64,000 nucleotides of DNA, taken from contig JACEFZ010014585.1 in assembly GCA_014155875.1 (NCBI GenBank), forward strand, positions 780,001 to 844,000, written 5' to 3'. The translations under genes and the position numbers were made by a program. This document shows positions 33,094 through 42,782 of this stretch, in pieces; the first letter of the stretch is position 1; each line of letters begins with the position of its first letter. The DNA comes from Cepaea nemoralis. Lineage: Eukaryota > Mollusca > Gastropoda > Stylommatophora > Helicidae. The notes beneath the pieces were generated by a model that searched no databases, was not told the origin of the DNA, and saw only the letters and a list, made by a program, of their open reading frames with translations.

Positions 33094-33245
33094 CAATTAC
33101 AAACAACAAACATTGTTTTAATCTCATCCGTACTTACAGAGAATTCACAATCTTCTATTTTACGTTCAGCCAATTTATATTTCCTGATTAGAAACTAATA
33201 AAGTTAATATCATCTTCAGTTTTTGTCCCCATACCCTTTAGTTTA

Positions 33246-33395
33246 TCATTGCTTTCTGAGCGACCGGCTTACATACCCCGTAAGTTACCGATGCGGAGAG
33301 AACCGCTACCGATTATCGAGCACGTCACGTTACTCACGAGAGTATACGGGATTACGGAAAAAGTCGTGTAACCCCTAGACCAGGGAGACATCTTC
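33246..33395 (-). mobile_element. SINE family A, head half
   Basis: CATTGCTTTCTGAGCGACCGG to GTGTAACCCCTAGACCAGGG; the 3' core is missing. Confidence 0.7.
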
Positions 33396-33547
33396 AGTTA
33401 CATATTAATATGTATGTCATTCACACATTAGTCAAAATTGAAAGTAATGTTACAAATTTACATCAAGTTAAAAATATCATTTCATCTTATACAGAACTAT
33501 ACAGTTCTTCTTACACGTTCTTACTTTCCGCACCCAAATTCTTTAGC

Positions 33548-33815
33548 GAGAGCCGCTGGAGTGTAACGGCTTGCCTGGCGGTCCAGTGATCGTGGGTTTG
33601 ATTTCACGTCAATGCATGATTTGAAAATTGATTTGCGCTCCCAGGTCAACCCAGCTTAAAATTGGTCCCAGAAATGTTTTGGGAAATAAAAGTGGCCGGT
33701 TTGATACTGACCACACCACTCACCGAATGCCGATTGGTCTATAAAATGTGGGTCTAGCACCATATTCTCAATAGCCTTAAGAGGCATTTACTTGCTGCCT
33801 TATATTCTTATATTC
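33548..33815 (+). mobile_element. SINE family B copy
   Basis: GAGTGTAACGGCTTGCCTGG head, ATCGTGGGTTTGATTTCACG B-box region, AGAAATGTTTTGGGAAATAA core and end TCTATAAAATGTGGGTCTAGCACC. Confidence 0.8.
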
Positions 33816-33877
33816 TTAAAGGAATCATTCATGTCACATGCTCTTCTTTTTTTCCCCCCTCGTTTCCATGCTGTTTC

Positions 33878-34097
33878 AGGATATTGCGGTCAACACCAGC
33901 ATCTTTCAGCTGTATGTTGATTCCTAGGCTAGATTACACTCATCAGCACGCCACGACTTTCTGAGCGACCGGCTCCATACTCTCATAAGTCACTTTTGCG
34001 ATTCGAACCACTGCTAATTCTCGTCGCGTCACGTGACGAGAGTATTCGGGGTTAGCGGAGAAAGCTGCTAACCTCTCGGCCACGGAGCCGGCTCATG
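33878..34097 (-). mobile_element. SINE family A copy (antisense)
   Basis: GGATATTGCGGTCAACACCAGC to AACCTCTCGGCCACGGAGCC, with the head complete. Confidence 0.85.
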
Positions 34098-34189
34098 CTC
34101 TTCTTACATATTGTAAATATACGTTCCTTTCCACGTTCATCTCATATTAAACTGTAATAAACACCACATTGTACTCTCAACCAGCTGGC

Positions 34190-34395
34190 GTGTCTGTGAT
34201 TTAAGGGTTAGTGAACGCATTTTCACAATTTGCTAAAATACCTGGTTGAGAGTTTGAAATCAGATCGTCGTGCGTTGACCTCGATGGTATGAACGTCGCC
34301 CATTCTGAAAGCAATGGCAAACAACTGAACTTAAAATTCCCTAGTAAATCACAAACGACCAATGTATGTCGCGGTTGACTGCAACGTCCTGCTAA
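34190..34395 (+). mobile_element. SINE family A, diverged copy
   Basis: GTGATTTAAGGGTTAGTGAAC, AATGGCAAACAACTGAAC, GGTTGACTGCAACGTCCTG. Confidence 0.75.
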
Positions 34396-34509
34396 AAAAT
34401 AGACATATTTTTAACCCCCAAACATGCCGTACAATATATACCCATATAGGCTGCACTTTCCTCGCAAGAATTTTATTACCAAATCCATTAATAGTGACTT
34501 ATATGTATA

Positions 34510-34775
34510 AAGGGTGCAGTGGTAGCGCAGTGGCCAGTCGCCTGCTTGCCGATCCTGTGGTCATGTGTTCGAATTAGCATCGAGCCGGCATTTTACAATT
34601 CACCTGGACTCCCTGGTCGACACAGCCAAAAACTGTGTACCAGGAAACGTCTTGGGAAGTAAAGGAAACCAAAGCGATATCGACCACAAACCCCTTGAGC
34701 GCCATCTGTTCTATACAAATATGGGCCTAACAACATATGTAAGATAAGCCTAAGTTGTTTAAAGCGACCCTTTAC
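34510..34775 (+). mobile_element. SINE family B copy
   Basis: GCAGTGGTAGCGCAGTGGCCAG head and GTGTTCGAATTAGC B box; ACCAGGAAACGTCTTGGGAA core. Confidence 0.8.
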
Positions 34776-34983
34776 TTTTATTTACTCTACAAAGTTAGGC
34801 GTATGTTATATTCTACTGTAGCAAACATACAAAATGCCATTAGTTTTAATTGTTTCTATCATCTTCAGTAGCATAAAACCACTATTTATTTTTTACATCT
34901 CAGCACTGGCTCTTAAGTTCCTCTCTTCAGTCAGTGCCGTCCTACAATTAACGTTTCCCTAAAATCTGTTTACTGTACTGTAG

Positions 34984-35157
34984 GTAAAATCTGCAGTCTT
35001 TGATGATACTGGGCAAGTGGAGGAATTAATCAGTAGTGATTTCATCAATTCCAACCTAGCAAACGTCATTCCCAGAGAGGAGCTGAGAACATTGAACCTT
35101 CATGTAACCAATACAACGGCAAGAGATAACATATATACGTTTTCTAAGTACCTAAAG
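34984..35157 (+). CDS. Exon 14, helical-repeat protein
   Basis: Acceptor TACTGTAG, donor AAG|GTATGT, 58 codons, phase 0 both sides. Reads VKSAVFDDTGQVEELISSDF, then REELRTLNLHVTNTTARDNI and ends YTFSKYLK. NTT and NAS-type sequons here and in other exons would be N-glycosylation sites if secreted. Confidence 0.7.
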
Positions 35158-35326
35158 GTATGTTTTATTTTTTATTGTTTTAAATGCAGCATTTAGTCTC
35201 ATCAGAGCTATAAAAATGGCATAAAAAATGCATTTTGCTAAAGCACATAAAAATAAAATAACTAATGTTTAAATATAGAAGTCACAAGCAATATATGCAC
35301 AATTTATTGCCTGATATGTTTACCTG

Positions 35327-35671
35327 GTTTCTGAGGAAAATGCAAAGAATACCATGGACAGACAGAAAAACCAATGACCAAGTACTACAGGAGACAAATG
35401 AACATCGTAAACTGATTAGAGAAATTAGACGTAGACAGTCAAAATTTTTTGGACATGTTATGAGAAGAAATGGATTGGAGAACTTGGTGACAACTGGCAA
35501 GATCGAAGGGAACAGACCAAGAGGAAGACCGAGAGGAAAATACCTAGATGGCTTGGCCACATGGCATGGACGAGACAGGAACACTGAGCTGATCCACGAC
35601 ACTGGTGATCTAGTGAAATGGCGAGTCATGACCGCCCACGCTTTCCGGCATGGCACATGATTGATTGATTG
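35327..35671 (+). mobile_element. RTE-like 3' end, 345 bp, with target duplication
   Basis: ATGTTTACCTG flanks both ends (35316-35326 and 35672-35682). Codes FLRKMQRIPWTDRKTNDQVL then FGHVMRRNGLENLVTTGKIE and RGRPRGKYLDGLATWHG, ending in (GATT)n. A clear 5'-truncated target-primed insertion. Confidence 0.88.
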
Positions 35672-35682
35672 ATGTTTACCTG

Positions 35683-37540
35683 TAGACACAAGGAATGGAT
35701 GACGGAAGACATCTCAAAACTCCTGGAAATAAGAAGAAATAACAAAAATAACAAGGAAAAATATGAAGAGATTCACAGAAAAATTAGAAAGCTATAAAAA
35801 AGAGGCAAAAGAAACGTGGCTTGAGGAAAATTGCAAGGAAATTGAAAACTAACACAACACCCGGAATACTAAATTAATGCACACAAGAATTAATGACATC
35901 ACTAACAAAAGAACACACACATCAACGGGTTGCCTAAAAATCAAAGATGGCAAAATCATAATAGAAAAAGATAAGATTTTACATGCGTGGTCAGATTATG
36001 TGAAAGACCTTTATGATGATACAAGAGAAGAACAATATGATCTTCGGAATAATAATGAAGGACCATCAATTTTGAAGATGGAAGTTCAGAATTCCCTTAA
36101 CCATATGAAAACTGGCAAGACTGAAAAACTGAAAGAAAATATTTTCAGAAACTTGTACAGATAACATCACAAAAGAAATGATCAATGCCTTAGAAGAATA
36201 TGGAATAGACCAAGTCATCAGACTGCTGAATACAATATACGATACTGGAGATTCACCTCATTAATTATGTAGTTCTATATTTATTGCAATCCCGAAGAAA
36301 TGAGGAGCCTTGCAGTGTGATCAACATCGAACAATTAGTATAATGTGCCACATCACGACAATTCTGCTGTGAATTATCATGCAATGAGTTAGGAAGAAAA
36401 TACAACCTGAAATAGGAGAAGAAAAATGTGGGTTTGTAGAAGGTAAAGGTACGATTAATGTTGTGTACATGCTGAAAACAGTAATTGAACGTTCTATAGA
36501 AGTAAACACAGACATACATCTTTGCTTTATTGACGACTACACAAAGGCTTTTGATAAAGTAAGACATGTCAACATGATAAAGAGGCATGCAGATCTACAT
36601 TGGGAAAGACCTTAGACTTGTAAAAGTAACATATATTGGAAACAACAAGCTGCCTTAAAATTTGATAATGAAGTAAGTCAATATCATCGTATTAAGAGAG
36701 GTGTGAGAAAGGGATGTGTAATGTCTCTAGATATGATTTCCCTGTACAGTGAAAATATTTTAAGAAACTTAGAAGATATGAAACGAATCACCATTGGGAG
36801 ACGTAACATCAATAACATTAGATATGCGGATGATACAGTATTGATTGCAGACAATGAGCAGGATCTGCAACATTTAGTAGATGCAGTTGTTGCACACGGT
36901 GAACAACTAGGGTTAGAATTAAATTGTAAAAAGACACAGATTATGGTCGTCACTATGAAGAAGCAAATGCCACAATGTAATATACAAGTAAATGGGCATA
37001 TTCTTAAACAAGTGAATCGATACAATTATCTCGAACAGTCATAACATCTGATGGGAAATGCCTTGAAGAGATTAGAACAAGAATCGCCATAACGATGGTA
37101 GCCTTTTGCAGATGAAAAACATACTGACCAATACAAAAGTGCCAATTGCAACGAGAAAAAGATTGTTAAGGTGGTACATAGAACCTGTACTTTTGTATGG
37201 ATGTGAAGTGTGGACAATGAGCAGACAAGCAGATAATCATCTGATGGCTGTGGAAATGTGGTTTCTGAGGAAAATGCAAAAAATACCAAGGACAGACAGA
37301 AAAACCAATGACCAAGTCCTACAAGAAACATATGAAAACCGTAAACTGATTAGAGAAAATAGACATACACGGTAAACATTTTGGTCACTTTATGAGAAGA
37401 AATAAATTGGAGAACTTGATGACAACTGGCAAGGTCGAGGGGAAGAGAACAAGGGGAAGACAGATAAGTAAATACCTGGATGGCTTGGGCTTATCGGCAT
37501 GGCATATGATGATTCTGGTGTACCATACACTCATTAAACA
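35683..37540 (+). mobile_element. RTE-like LINE with RT domain, degenerate
   Basis: Pieces read KIRKL, then GCLKIKDGKIIIEKDKILHA (pre-RT linker), CFIDDYTKAFDKVR, NIRYADDTVLIADNEQDL (about 36815-36868), LRWYIEPVLLYGCEVWTMSR and FGHFMRRNKLENLMTTGKVE. Several stops and frameshifts; the 5' endonuclease is missing. Same family as 35327-35671. Confidence 0.85.
36703..37044 (+). pseudogene. RT fragment with YADD motif
   Basis: A 113-codon frame covering RT blocks from RKGCVMSLDMISLYSENIL through YADDTVLIAD to LGLELNCKKTQIMVVT. The catalytic YADD is intact but frames before and after are broken. Confidence 0.8.
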
Positions 37541-37611
37541 TAAAGACATAGAAAAAGGTTCTTTATTTGCTATACAGTTTTGATTGTCTTTTACATTGTA
37601 TTCTAAACCAG

Positions 37612-37818
37612 AGCTCATCACTAGTGAAGCTTCTAAAACATCAGTTAAACCTAACCCAATATGATGACCAGTACTTCCTGATGACACACGAGAAAGTGGC
37701 AGAAGCAGTCTTAACTTTCTACCCAGAAAAGGACATAGCTTTGCTGGAAAATGGCGACGCTATGATGGTCATGCTGGAAAAGTTATCCGATGCTGCTGTG
37801 GACGCGAGCACTAGAAGT
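37612..37818 (+). CDS. Exon 15, helical-repeat protein
   Basis: Acceptor TATTCTAAACCAG, donor AGT|GTTAGT (same donor type as exon 12), 69 codons, phase 0 both sides. Reads SSSLVKLLKHQLNLTQYDDQ and EKVAEAVLTFYPEKDIALLE, then LEKLSDAAVDASTRS. Confidence 0.65.
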
Positions 37819-37864
37819 GTTAGTAGTTCTTGTTTTTGTTACCTCCACGTTCAATTGAGAGTTG

Positions 37865-38130
37865 CAGTGATATGAATGATTGAATTTAGATGTAATATGA
37901 ATGACTAAATTTAGATGTCAAATGACTGATTGAATTTGGATGTAATAAGGATGCTTTAGATTAGATGTAATATGAATTATTGAGACAGGAACACGGAGCT
38001 GATCCACGACTCTGGTGATCGAGAGAGATGACAGAACATGACCGCCCACGCTTATCGGCATGGCACATGATGGATGGATGTATGGAATTATTGAATTTAG
38101 ATGTAATATGAATGACTGGATTAAATCTGC
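37865..38130. repeat. ~25-bp degenerate tandem repeat with RTE insertion
   Basis: GAATTTAGATGTAATATGAATGA-type units begin about 47 bases after the exon 15 donor and resume after the 101-bp insertion. Confidence 0.7.
37984..38084 (+). mobile_element. 101-bp RTE-like 3' end with target duplication
   Basis: GAATTATTGA at 37974-37983 and 38085-38094. Contains only ACGACTCTGGTGATCGAGAG to CTTATCGGCATGGCACATGA and a (GATG)n tail. Confidence 0.88.
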
Positions 38131-38776
38131 AATAATAATACTTCATTTCAACATAGCTTACTCTGGGGCTTGGGTTAAAGTTTATTGACAATGAAATACC
38201 TAAAGTTATTGGAGGAAACATGATCAACCCATGTCTAGTCCCAGGCAGTCGGTATGTGCTGTGCCGAATTATGACCTGGTTACATCCTGATCTGTTTATC
38301 CATCGGAGTCACGTTTCAGGAGTAATCTTGCTCATCTTGATGATTTCTGAGCATGGAGGCGGGAAGAAGAGTTCTCCAGCATAATCCCTGTGGATATGAC
38401 ACTATGTTAATGAGAAAGGTCTCTACAAACAGCCTCCCTGCTACAGTCAAATGCCGTCTTCAGGGCGCAGGCTACATAAAAGCCAATGGATTATATTCTG
38501 AAAATTGAATACAGTGTTAATTCCAGTTTTTTGAATGAGTATACGGGGTTGCAGTGAGCGCGTTAGTGTGATCGCTAGGGGGCTACGCTGATATTGTCAT
38601 GAGCGCGGTTGGCCGAGGGTTCAACGCCTGTATTTGACGTCAGCTAAGAGCAGGAAAGACTGCTAACCTACTGCCCTGTGCATTCAGGTCTACACAGTGT
38701 AATGATGGCCCTAGCACATGGCAGATATGTAGCAGGTTCGTTTTTCTGATGTTTTTAAAATCTTTACCTCGTAAAG
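38131..38776. other. Intron, SINE-like but unassigned
   Basis: 38535-38720 has tRNA-like and SINE-B-like phrases (GGTTGCAGTGAGCGCGTTAG; GATGGCCCTAGCACATGGC) but no convincing head. The rest is unrecognised. Confidence 0.35.
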
Positions 38777-39012
38777 GGCAGCAATAAAATGTGTTTACAT
38801 AAATCCATTGAGAAGGAAGGAAAAGTGGGTGCAGTTGATACATTATCTAGAATAACCGCCAGCTTTGATGAATGTAATGACATATTTCAGTTAGAGGAAG
38901 GTATGCAGCTGTTGAAGAAGTTAATTGGCCTCACTGACGCATGCAAGGAAGGTGATGTATGCCTGCAGAACAATCTAGCAGCATCTCTAGGAAATCTATT
39001 TATTGTGGTCAG
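38777..39012 (+). CDS. Exon 16, helical-repeat protein
   Basis: Acceptor TACCTCGTAAAG keeps phase 0 with exon 15; donor AG|GTAATA leaves phase 2. About 78 codons including KEGKVGAVDTLSRITASFDE, FQLEEGMQLLKKLIGLTDAC and NLAASLGNLFIVV. The first 8 codons depend on the acceptor choice (GCAG at 38781 is the alternative). Confidence 0.65.
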
Positions 39013-39089
39013 GTAATATTTACTACCTTCGGCTGTTTATTTTACGTTATAGGAAAACATGAAACCAGTAATATTCAACTGATTGCCTC

Positions 39090-39335
39090 GCGCTCTTCTT
39101 CTTCTTGTAGTCCATGTCGTGTTAAATTGCTGATCATGTATGGTAACAACCTTCTGTCTCTTGTGTTTCCAGTCATTTCTATTACATACGTTCCTCCGTG
39201 TCATAATGTCAAACTGTCCAAAATCTTCTCTCTTGGTCTCTCCCTGCCTCTCTTCCCCTCCATCCTTCCAATTGTGACGAAATATTCCAGCTTTCTTCTT
39301 CTTATGATATGCCCAAAGAATTTGGATTTTATTCT
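39090..39335 (-). mobile_element. RTE-like 3' end with (GAA)n tail
   Basis: The minus strand reads FGHIIRR-type and RERPREKILDSLT-type remnants across frameshifts, ending in AAGAAGAAGAAG. Confidence 0.65.
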
Positions 39336-39344
39336 TTTGATGCG

Positions 39345-39535
39345 AGTAGCTGCTGGCCGAGTGGCTAGAACGCCGGATTCTAATCATCGGTAAGGTGTGG
39401 GAATTTTTTCTGTCGGGAGCAAAAAGAAAATCCTATCCTGCACAGTTCGCGGCGACTGCACTAGCCAGGTGGCCTTAATACCTCAGGCTCAAAGACCCCC
39501 CTGCCATATACCGCAAGGTACATCAAAATTGGCTC
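39345..39535 (+). mobile_element. SINE family G copy
   Basis: AGCTGCTGGCCGAGTGGCTA head, TTTTTTCTGTCGGGAGC, CGGCGACTGCACTAGCCAGG. Confidence 0.8.
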
Positions 39536-39764
39536 AATCTAGCCCCAGAGAACTGTTCTTCACCATGATTATAATCACAGATAAACTGCAGATAATATGT
39601 TTTATCTTGTGAAATGCTGCCATGATTGGCAGGATTTAATTGTTGTTATTTTTTTTTTTTCACTTAACAAAAATAATTACAATTTAAATCTGTTCCAGTT
39701 AGGTTCAGCAGTGTAGCTTCTTTGTCCTCGCTGAGACCCAACCCAGTATAAGTGAGTAAAGCAA

Positions 39765-39990
39765 AACACCAGTTTAAACGCCAGAAGGCGCATTAAGCAA
39801 ATGGTGATCATTCCATATTAGTATAGACCATTTGACACTCAGTGGGCGATATACTCAGGATCGCACCGGCCGCCTTTACTTCCATTTACATTTACTTGTA
39901 CCCATTTTAGGCTGGGTCGACCTGGGATCCCAGGTCACTCTTAATAACGGGAATCAGCCCAATCCAGTGTAGTAACCACTATTTCTTTTA
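39765..39990 (-). mobile_element. SINE family B copy
   Basis: TAGTATAGACCATTTGACAC, TCGCACCGGCCGCCTTTACT, GGCTGGGTCGACCTGGGATC. Confidence 0.8.
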
Positions 39991-39994
39991 CACA

Positions 39995-40390
39995 CATTAA
40001 GTCGCATTGGGCAGATGGTGCTAGACCCATTTATTTATAGACCAGTCGACACTCCAGTGCTGATATGGTCAGTATCACACAGCCGCCTTCAGGTATCAAG
40101 TCATTTCCCGGTACCCATGTTACACTGGGTAGACTAAATTAATTTTAAAAACAAAATTGAATCCGCCCCGATGGGGATAGAACCCAAGATCATCTGGCAG
40201 GCTGGCGAGTGTCTAGTCACTGCGCTACCCCGGCTCCCATGATCACCGGGAAGGCTGGCGAGTGTCTAGTCACAACACTACCCCGGCTCCAATGATCACC
40301 GGGCAGGCTGGCGAGTGTCTATTCACAACACTACCCCGGCTCCCATGATCACCAAGCAGGCTGGTCTAGTCACTAAGCCACCATGATTAC
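39995..40390 (-). mobile_element. SINE family B copy with tandemly repeated tRNA-like head
   Basis: Normal family B body to about 40240, then the head region (GGCTGGCGAGTGTCTAGTCA to CTACCCCGGCTCC) is repeated about every 61 bases, three full units and part of a fourth. Confidence 0.8.
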
Positions 40391-40495
40391 CAATTGGTGC
40401 TCCTTAACAATTACCTGAAGATGACGAAAAATATTATTGTGGTGTAATTATTGTGTTCACTATATACCGATCGTTTATACTACACATCTGAACAG

Positions 40496-40628
40496 GCCTT
40501 CTGAACTGAAATGCTCAATGGGATCCACATTGCGTGTTATACTGTCCAGAATTGGCAGTCAGCCCGCTCTGTGTGCCAGACTACCACGGGTTGTAATAAG
40601 AGAATTGCTGAACATGACGCTTGCTGCA
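40496..40628 (+). CDS. Exon 17, helical-repeat protein
   Basis: Acceptor CATCTGAACAG, donor GCA|GTAAGA; phase 2 in (matches exon 16), phase 0 out. Reads PSELKCSMGSTLRVILSRIG then SQPALCARLPRVVIRELLNM. The next recognised exon needs phase 1, so an exon is probably missing downstream. Confidence 0.65.
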
Positions 40629-40874
40629 GTAAGAAATTACAGTTTTTGTTTTCTCAATGTAATTTTCATACTGGTGTGTATGCTTTAAAAAAAAAAAAAG
40701 AAATATTAATTAATTGATGCTTGTTCAGAATAGAGGTACTATAATGGAATGGTAGATTTGTCAATGGGGAGATCATTAAAAGAACAAAATAAATACTCTT
40801 GAATTAAGTGGGAGAGGAAAGACCCTGGCGCTGAAAAGGACACGGATTGAGAAAGCCTGAGAATACCATAACTA

Positions 40875-42771
40875 CTCAACTCAACTCAACCTCAGATACG
40901 AATGGTCCCGTTCAACTGTTTTGATAACTTGTTGTATTTGGGACCTATATTGTGTAGATTGTTTTGAATCTTTCGTAGATCTGGTTGCTTGTTATCAGCT
41001 TCCTGGCTTCTGATTGGTTAATTTTGTTCATTCCTGTCTTGATAAGGCATTTACATGTCTGGACAGAGTCGCGCACTTGCTGAGGCCTGGAGTTATTGTG
41101 TACCCACCCCGTCATATGGTGCTGTTTCCTTCAGGGAGCTCTACCATTCGTCGTCCCACCTGTTGTTTCTCCTCCTTCCACGTCTTGGGACTTCCTCGAA
41201 TCTTCTTGTTCGTCTTTGGATTTGTGTGTCTTCTCTATAGTTCGATCTTGGTGGGGAGCGATTTGCCCTCGCCCGACTAAATTGGTCTTGATCTGGGTAG
41301 TCGACCTCCTCCAGTTCAATTACTATTTCTTCTTCTGATGGTTCTTCATCTGTCTGGGACTTTGCGTTTTCTGGTTCTTTCTGTGTTTTCAGCAGCTCCA
41401 TCTGTTCTCTTTCTTCTTGAATTAGCTTTAGCGTTTCTTCTGTCTTTCCTCTCTCTTCTTGAATCTTCAACAGATTTTTGTCAGTGTCAGCTTTTATGGC
41501 AGCCATTCGAGCAACATCCTGCCCTATCTTCTGCTGGACTTGCTTCAGGTCTTGCAGGATGCGCTGAACGGCCGTTATTTGGGTTTCTTGCGTCTTGTCA
41601 CTTTTTTCTTCTAGGTTTTTGAACTGAGTTCTCAGGTCCTTCAGTTGGCCTTCCAATTGTGCTTTATCATTCTTGGTAAGTCGGTTGGTGGCCTCGTACT
41701 GCCTCCTGGCCTTCCTGTATGGCAGGTTAGACTTTATGGCTATCTTCATCGCTTCTTTGCTATCTTGGTGTCAGGGGCAGCCGAGGTACCTGGCGCCATG
41801 GTTGCCAAGGCAGTTGGCGCACTTTCTGTTGTTGTTAGGCCTCCTGAAGTCCGAGTCGTTCTTCGCTTGTTGGCACTGACTGTAGTTATGGGGACCAGAG
41901 CAGTACCTGCACACCTCCACATCACTCTTGCAGGTGGCCCGGGTGTGCCAAAATTTCTGGCACTTGGAGCACTGCAGCACTCTTGGTATGTAGTGCTCTG
42001 GTCTTTGATCTTTTCCGCCCCATACGATGTACGGAGGGATCACTCGGTCCTCTGATGTAACAATGACGACTGTAGAGGGGATGTTGTTCTTCCCGATGAT
42101 CCGCTCCGCACTGATTATCTTGAGTTTCCTGTTTTCTTTCACGAGCATCTCCCTGATCCTGTCATTTGAGTGATGGGTCTGGACTCGTCTGATGACCCAT
42201 CGTTTCATCGTGCTGTGCCGGGCGGCTTCTAGTATTATGCCGTGGTGAAGCTGTATGGTGCTCTTCTCCTCTTGTGCCATCTTCTGTAACAGTGCTGTGG
42301 TCTTTGGATTTTTCTTGATGGAGACCACTATTCCATCGGGTGTCTTGCGCAGCTGGTCGATGCTGTGTCTTCCCAGCTCGTTTTCCAACAGACTGATTAT
42401 CTTGTCTGTTGGTAGCGCCGACAGTTTGGCTTCTCCCACGCTTGTCTGCTTGAGTAGAATTTTGCCGGTGAAGTCTACAGTAGTGTTTGATGTTTCCTCC
42501 TGTGTGGAGGTCTCTGGTAATATGGTCTGCATCTCCATAGTGTTTGGTATCTTCACGGCTGTTGCTGGTTTCAGTTGTGGTTTCTGCGACGGGAACGGTT
42601 TCAGCTGGTGTAGGTGCCGGACTTCTGTTTGAAGATATGGTCTCAGCAGTCATAGCGCCCTTCCTCGCCTCTGCCTTCTTCTTCCCGGCTGCATTAAGCG
42701 CATGTCTCTGCGCGGCACTTTTAACGCGAGGCATCCTCTGCGTTATCTCATTAGCGCGTCGAGTCGGAATG
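40875..42771 (-). mobile_element. ORF1-only non-LTR element ('half-LINE'), complete insertion
   Basis: Perfect 11-bp target duplication TACCATAACTA at 40864-40874 and 42772-42782. On the minus strand it begins with a short leader, carries a gag-like ORF1 (42734 to 41141) and a ~265-bp 3' region ending in (TTGAG)n. No endonuclease or RT is present. Because both target copies abut the ends, the ORF2-less structure was inserted as such or ORF2 was lost by internal deletion later. Confidence 0.85.
41141..42734 (-). pseudogene. LINE ORF1 (zinc-knuckle, coiled-coil), one frameshift and one stop
   Basis: N-terminus MPRVKSAAQRHALNAAGKKK is basic; a frameshift near 42560 shifts reading to LPETSTQEETSNTTVDFTGK. 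Three zinc-knuckle-like motifs follow: CSKCQKFWHTRATC, CRYCSGPHNYSQC and CANCLGNHGARYLGC. Directly after them a TGA at 41773-41771 interrupts the frame, in CCC-TGA-CAC context, as expected from CGA by CpG decay. The frame then continues for about 200 residues as a strong coiled coil (LKDLRTQFKNLEEKSDKTQE and on), an acidic patch and an Arg-rich end. I/Jockey-type ORF1 has such knuckles; the long coiled coil after them is less usual. Confidence 0.85.
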
Positions 42772-42782
42772 TACCATAACTA

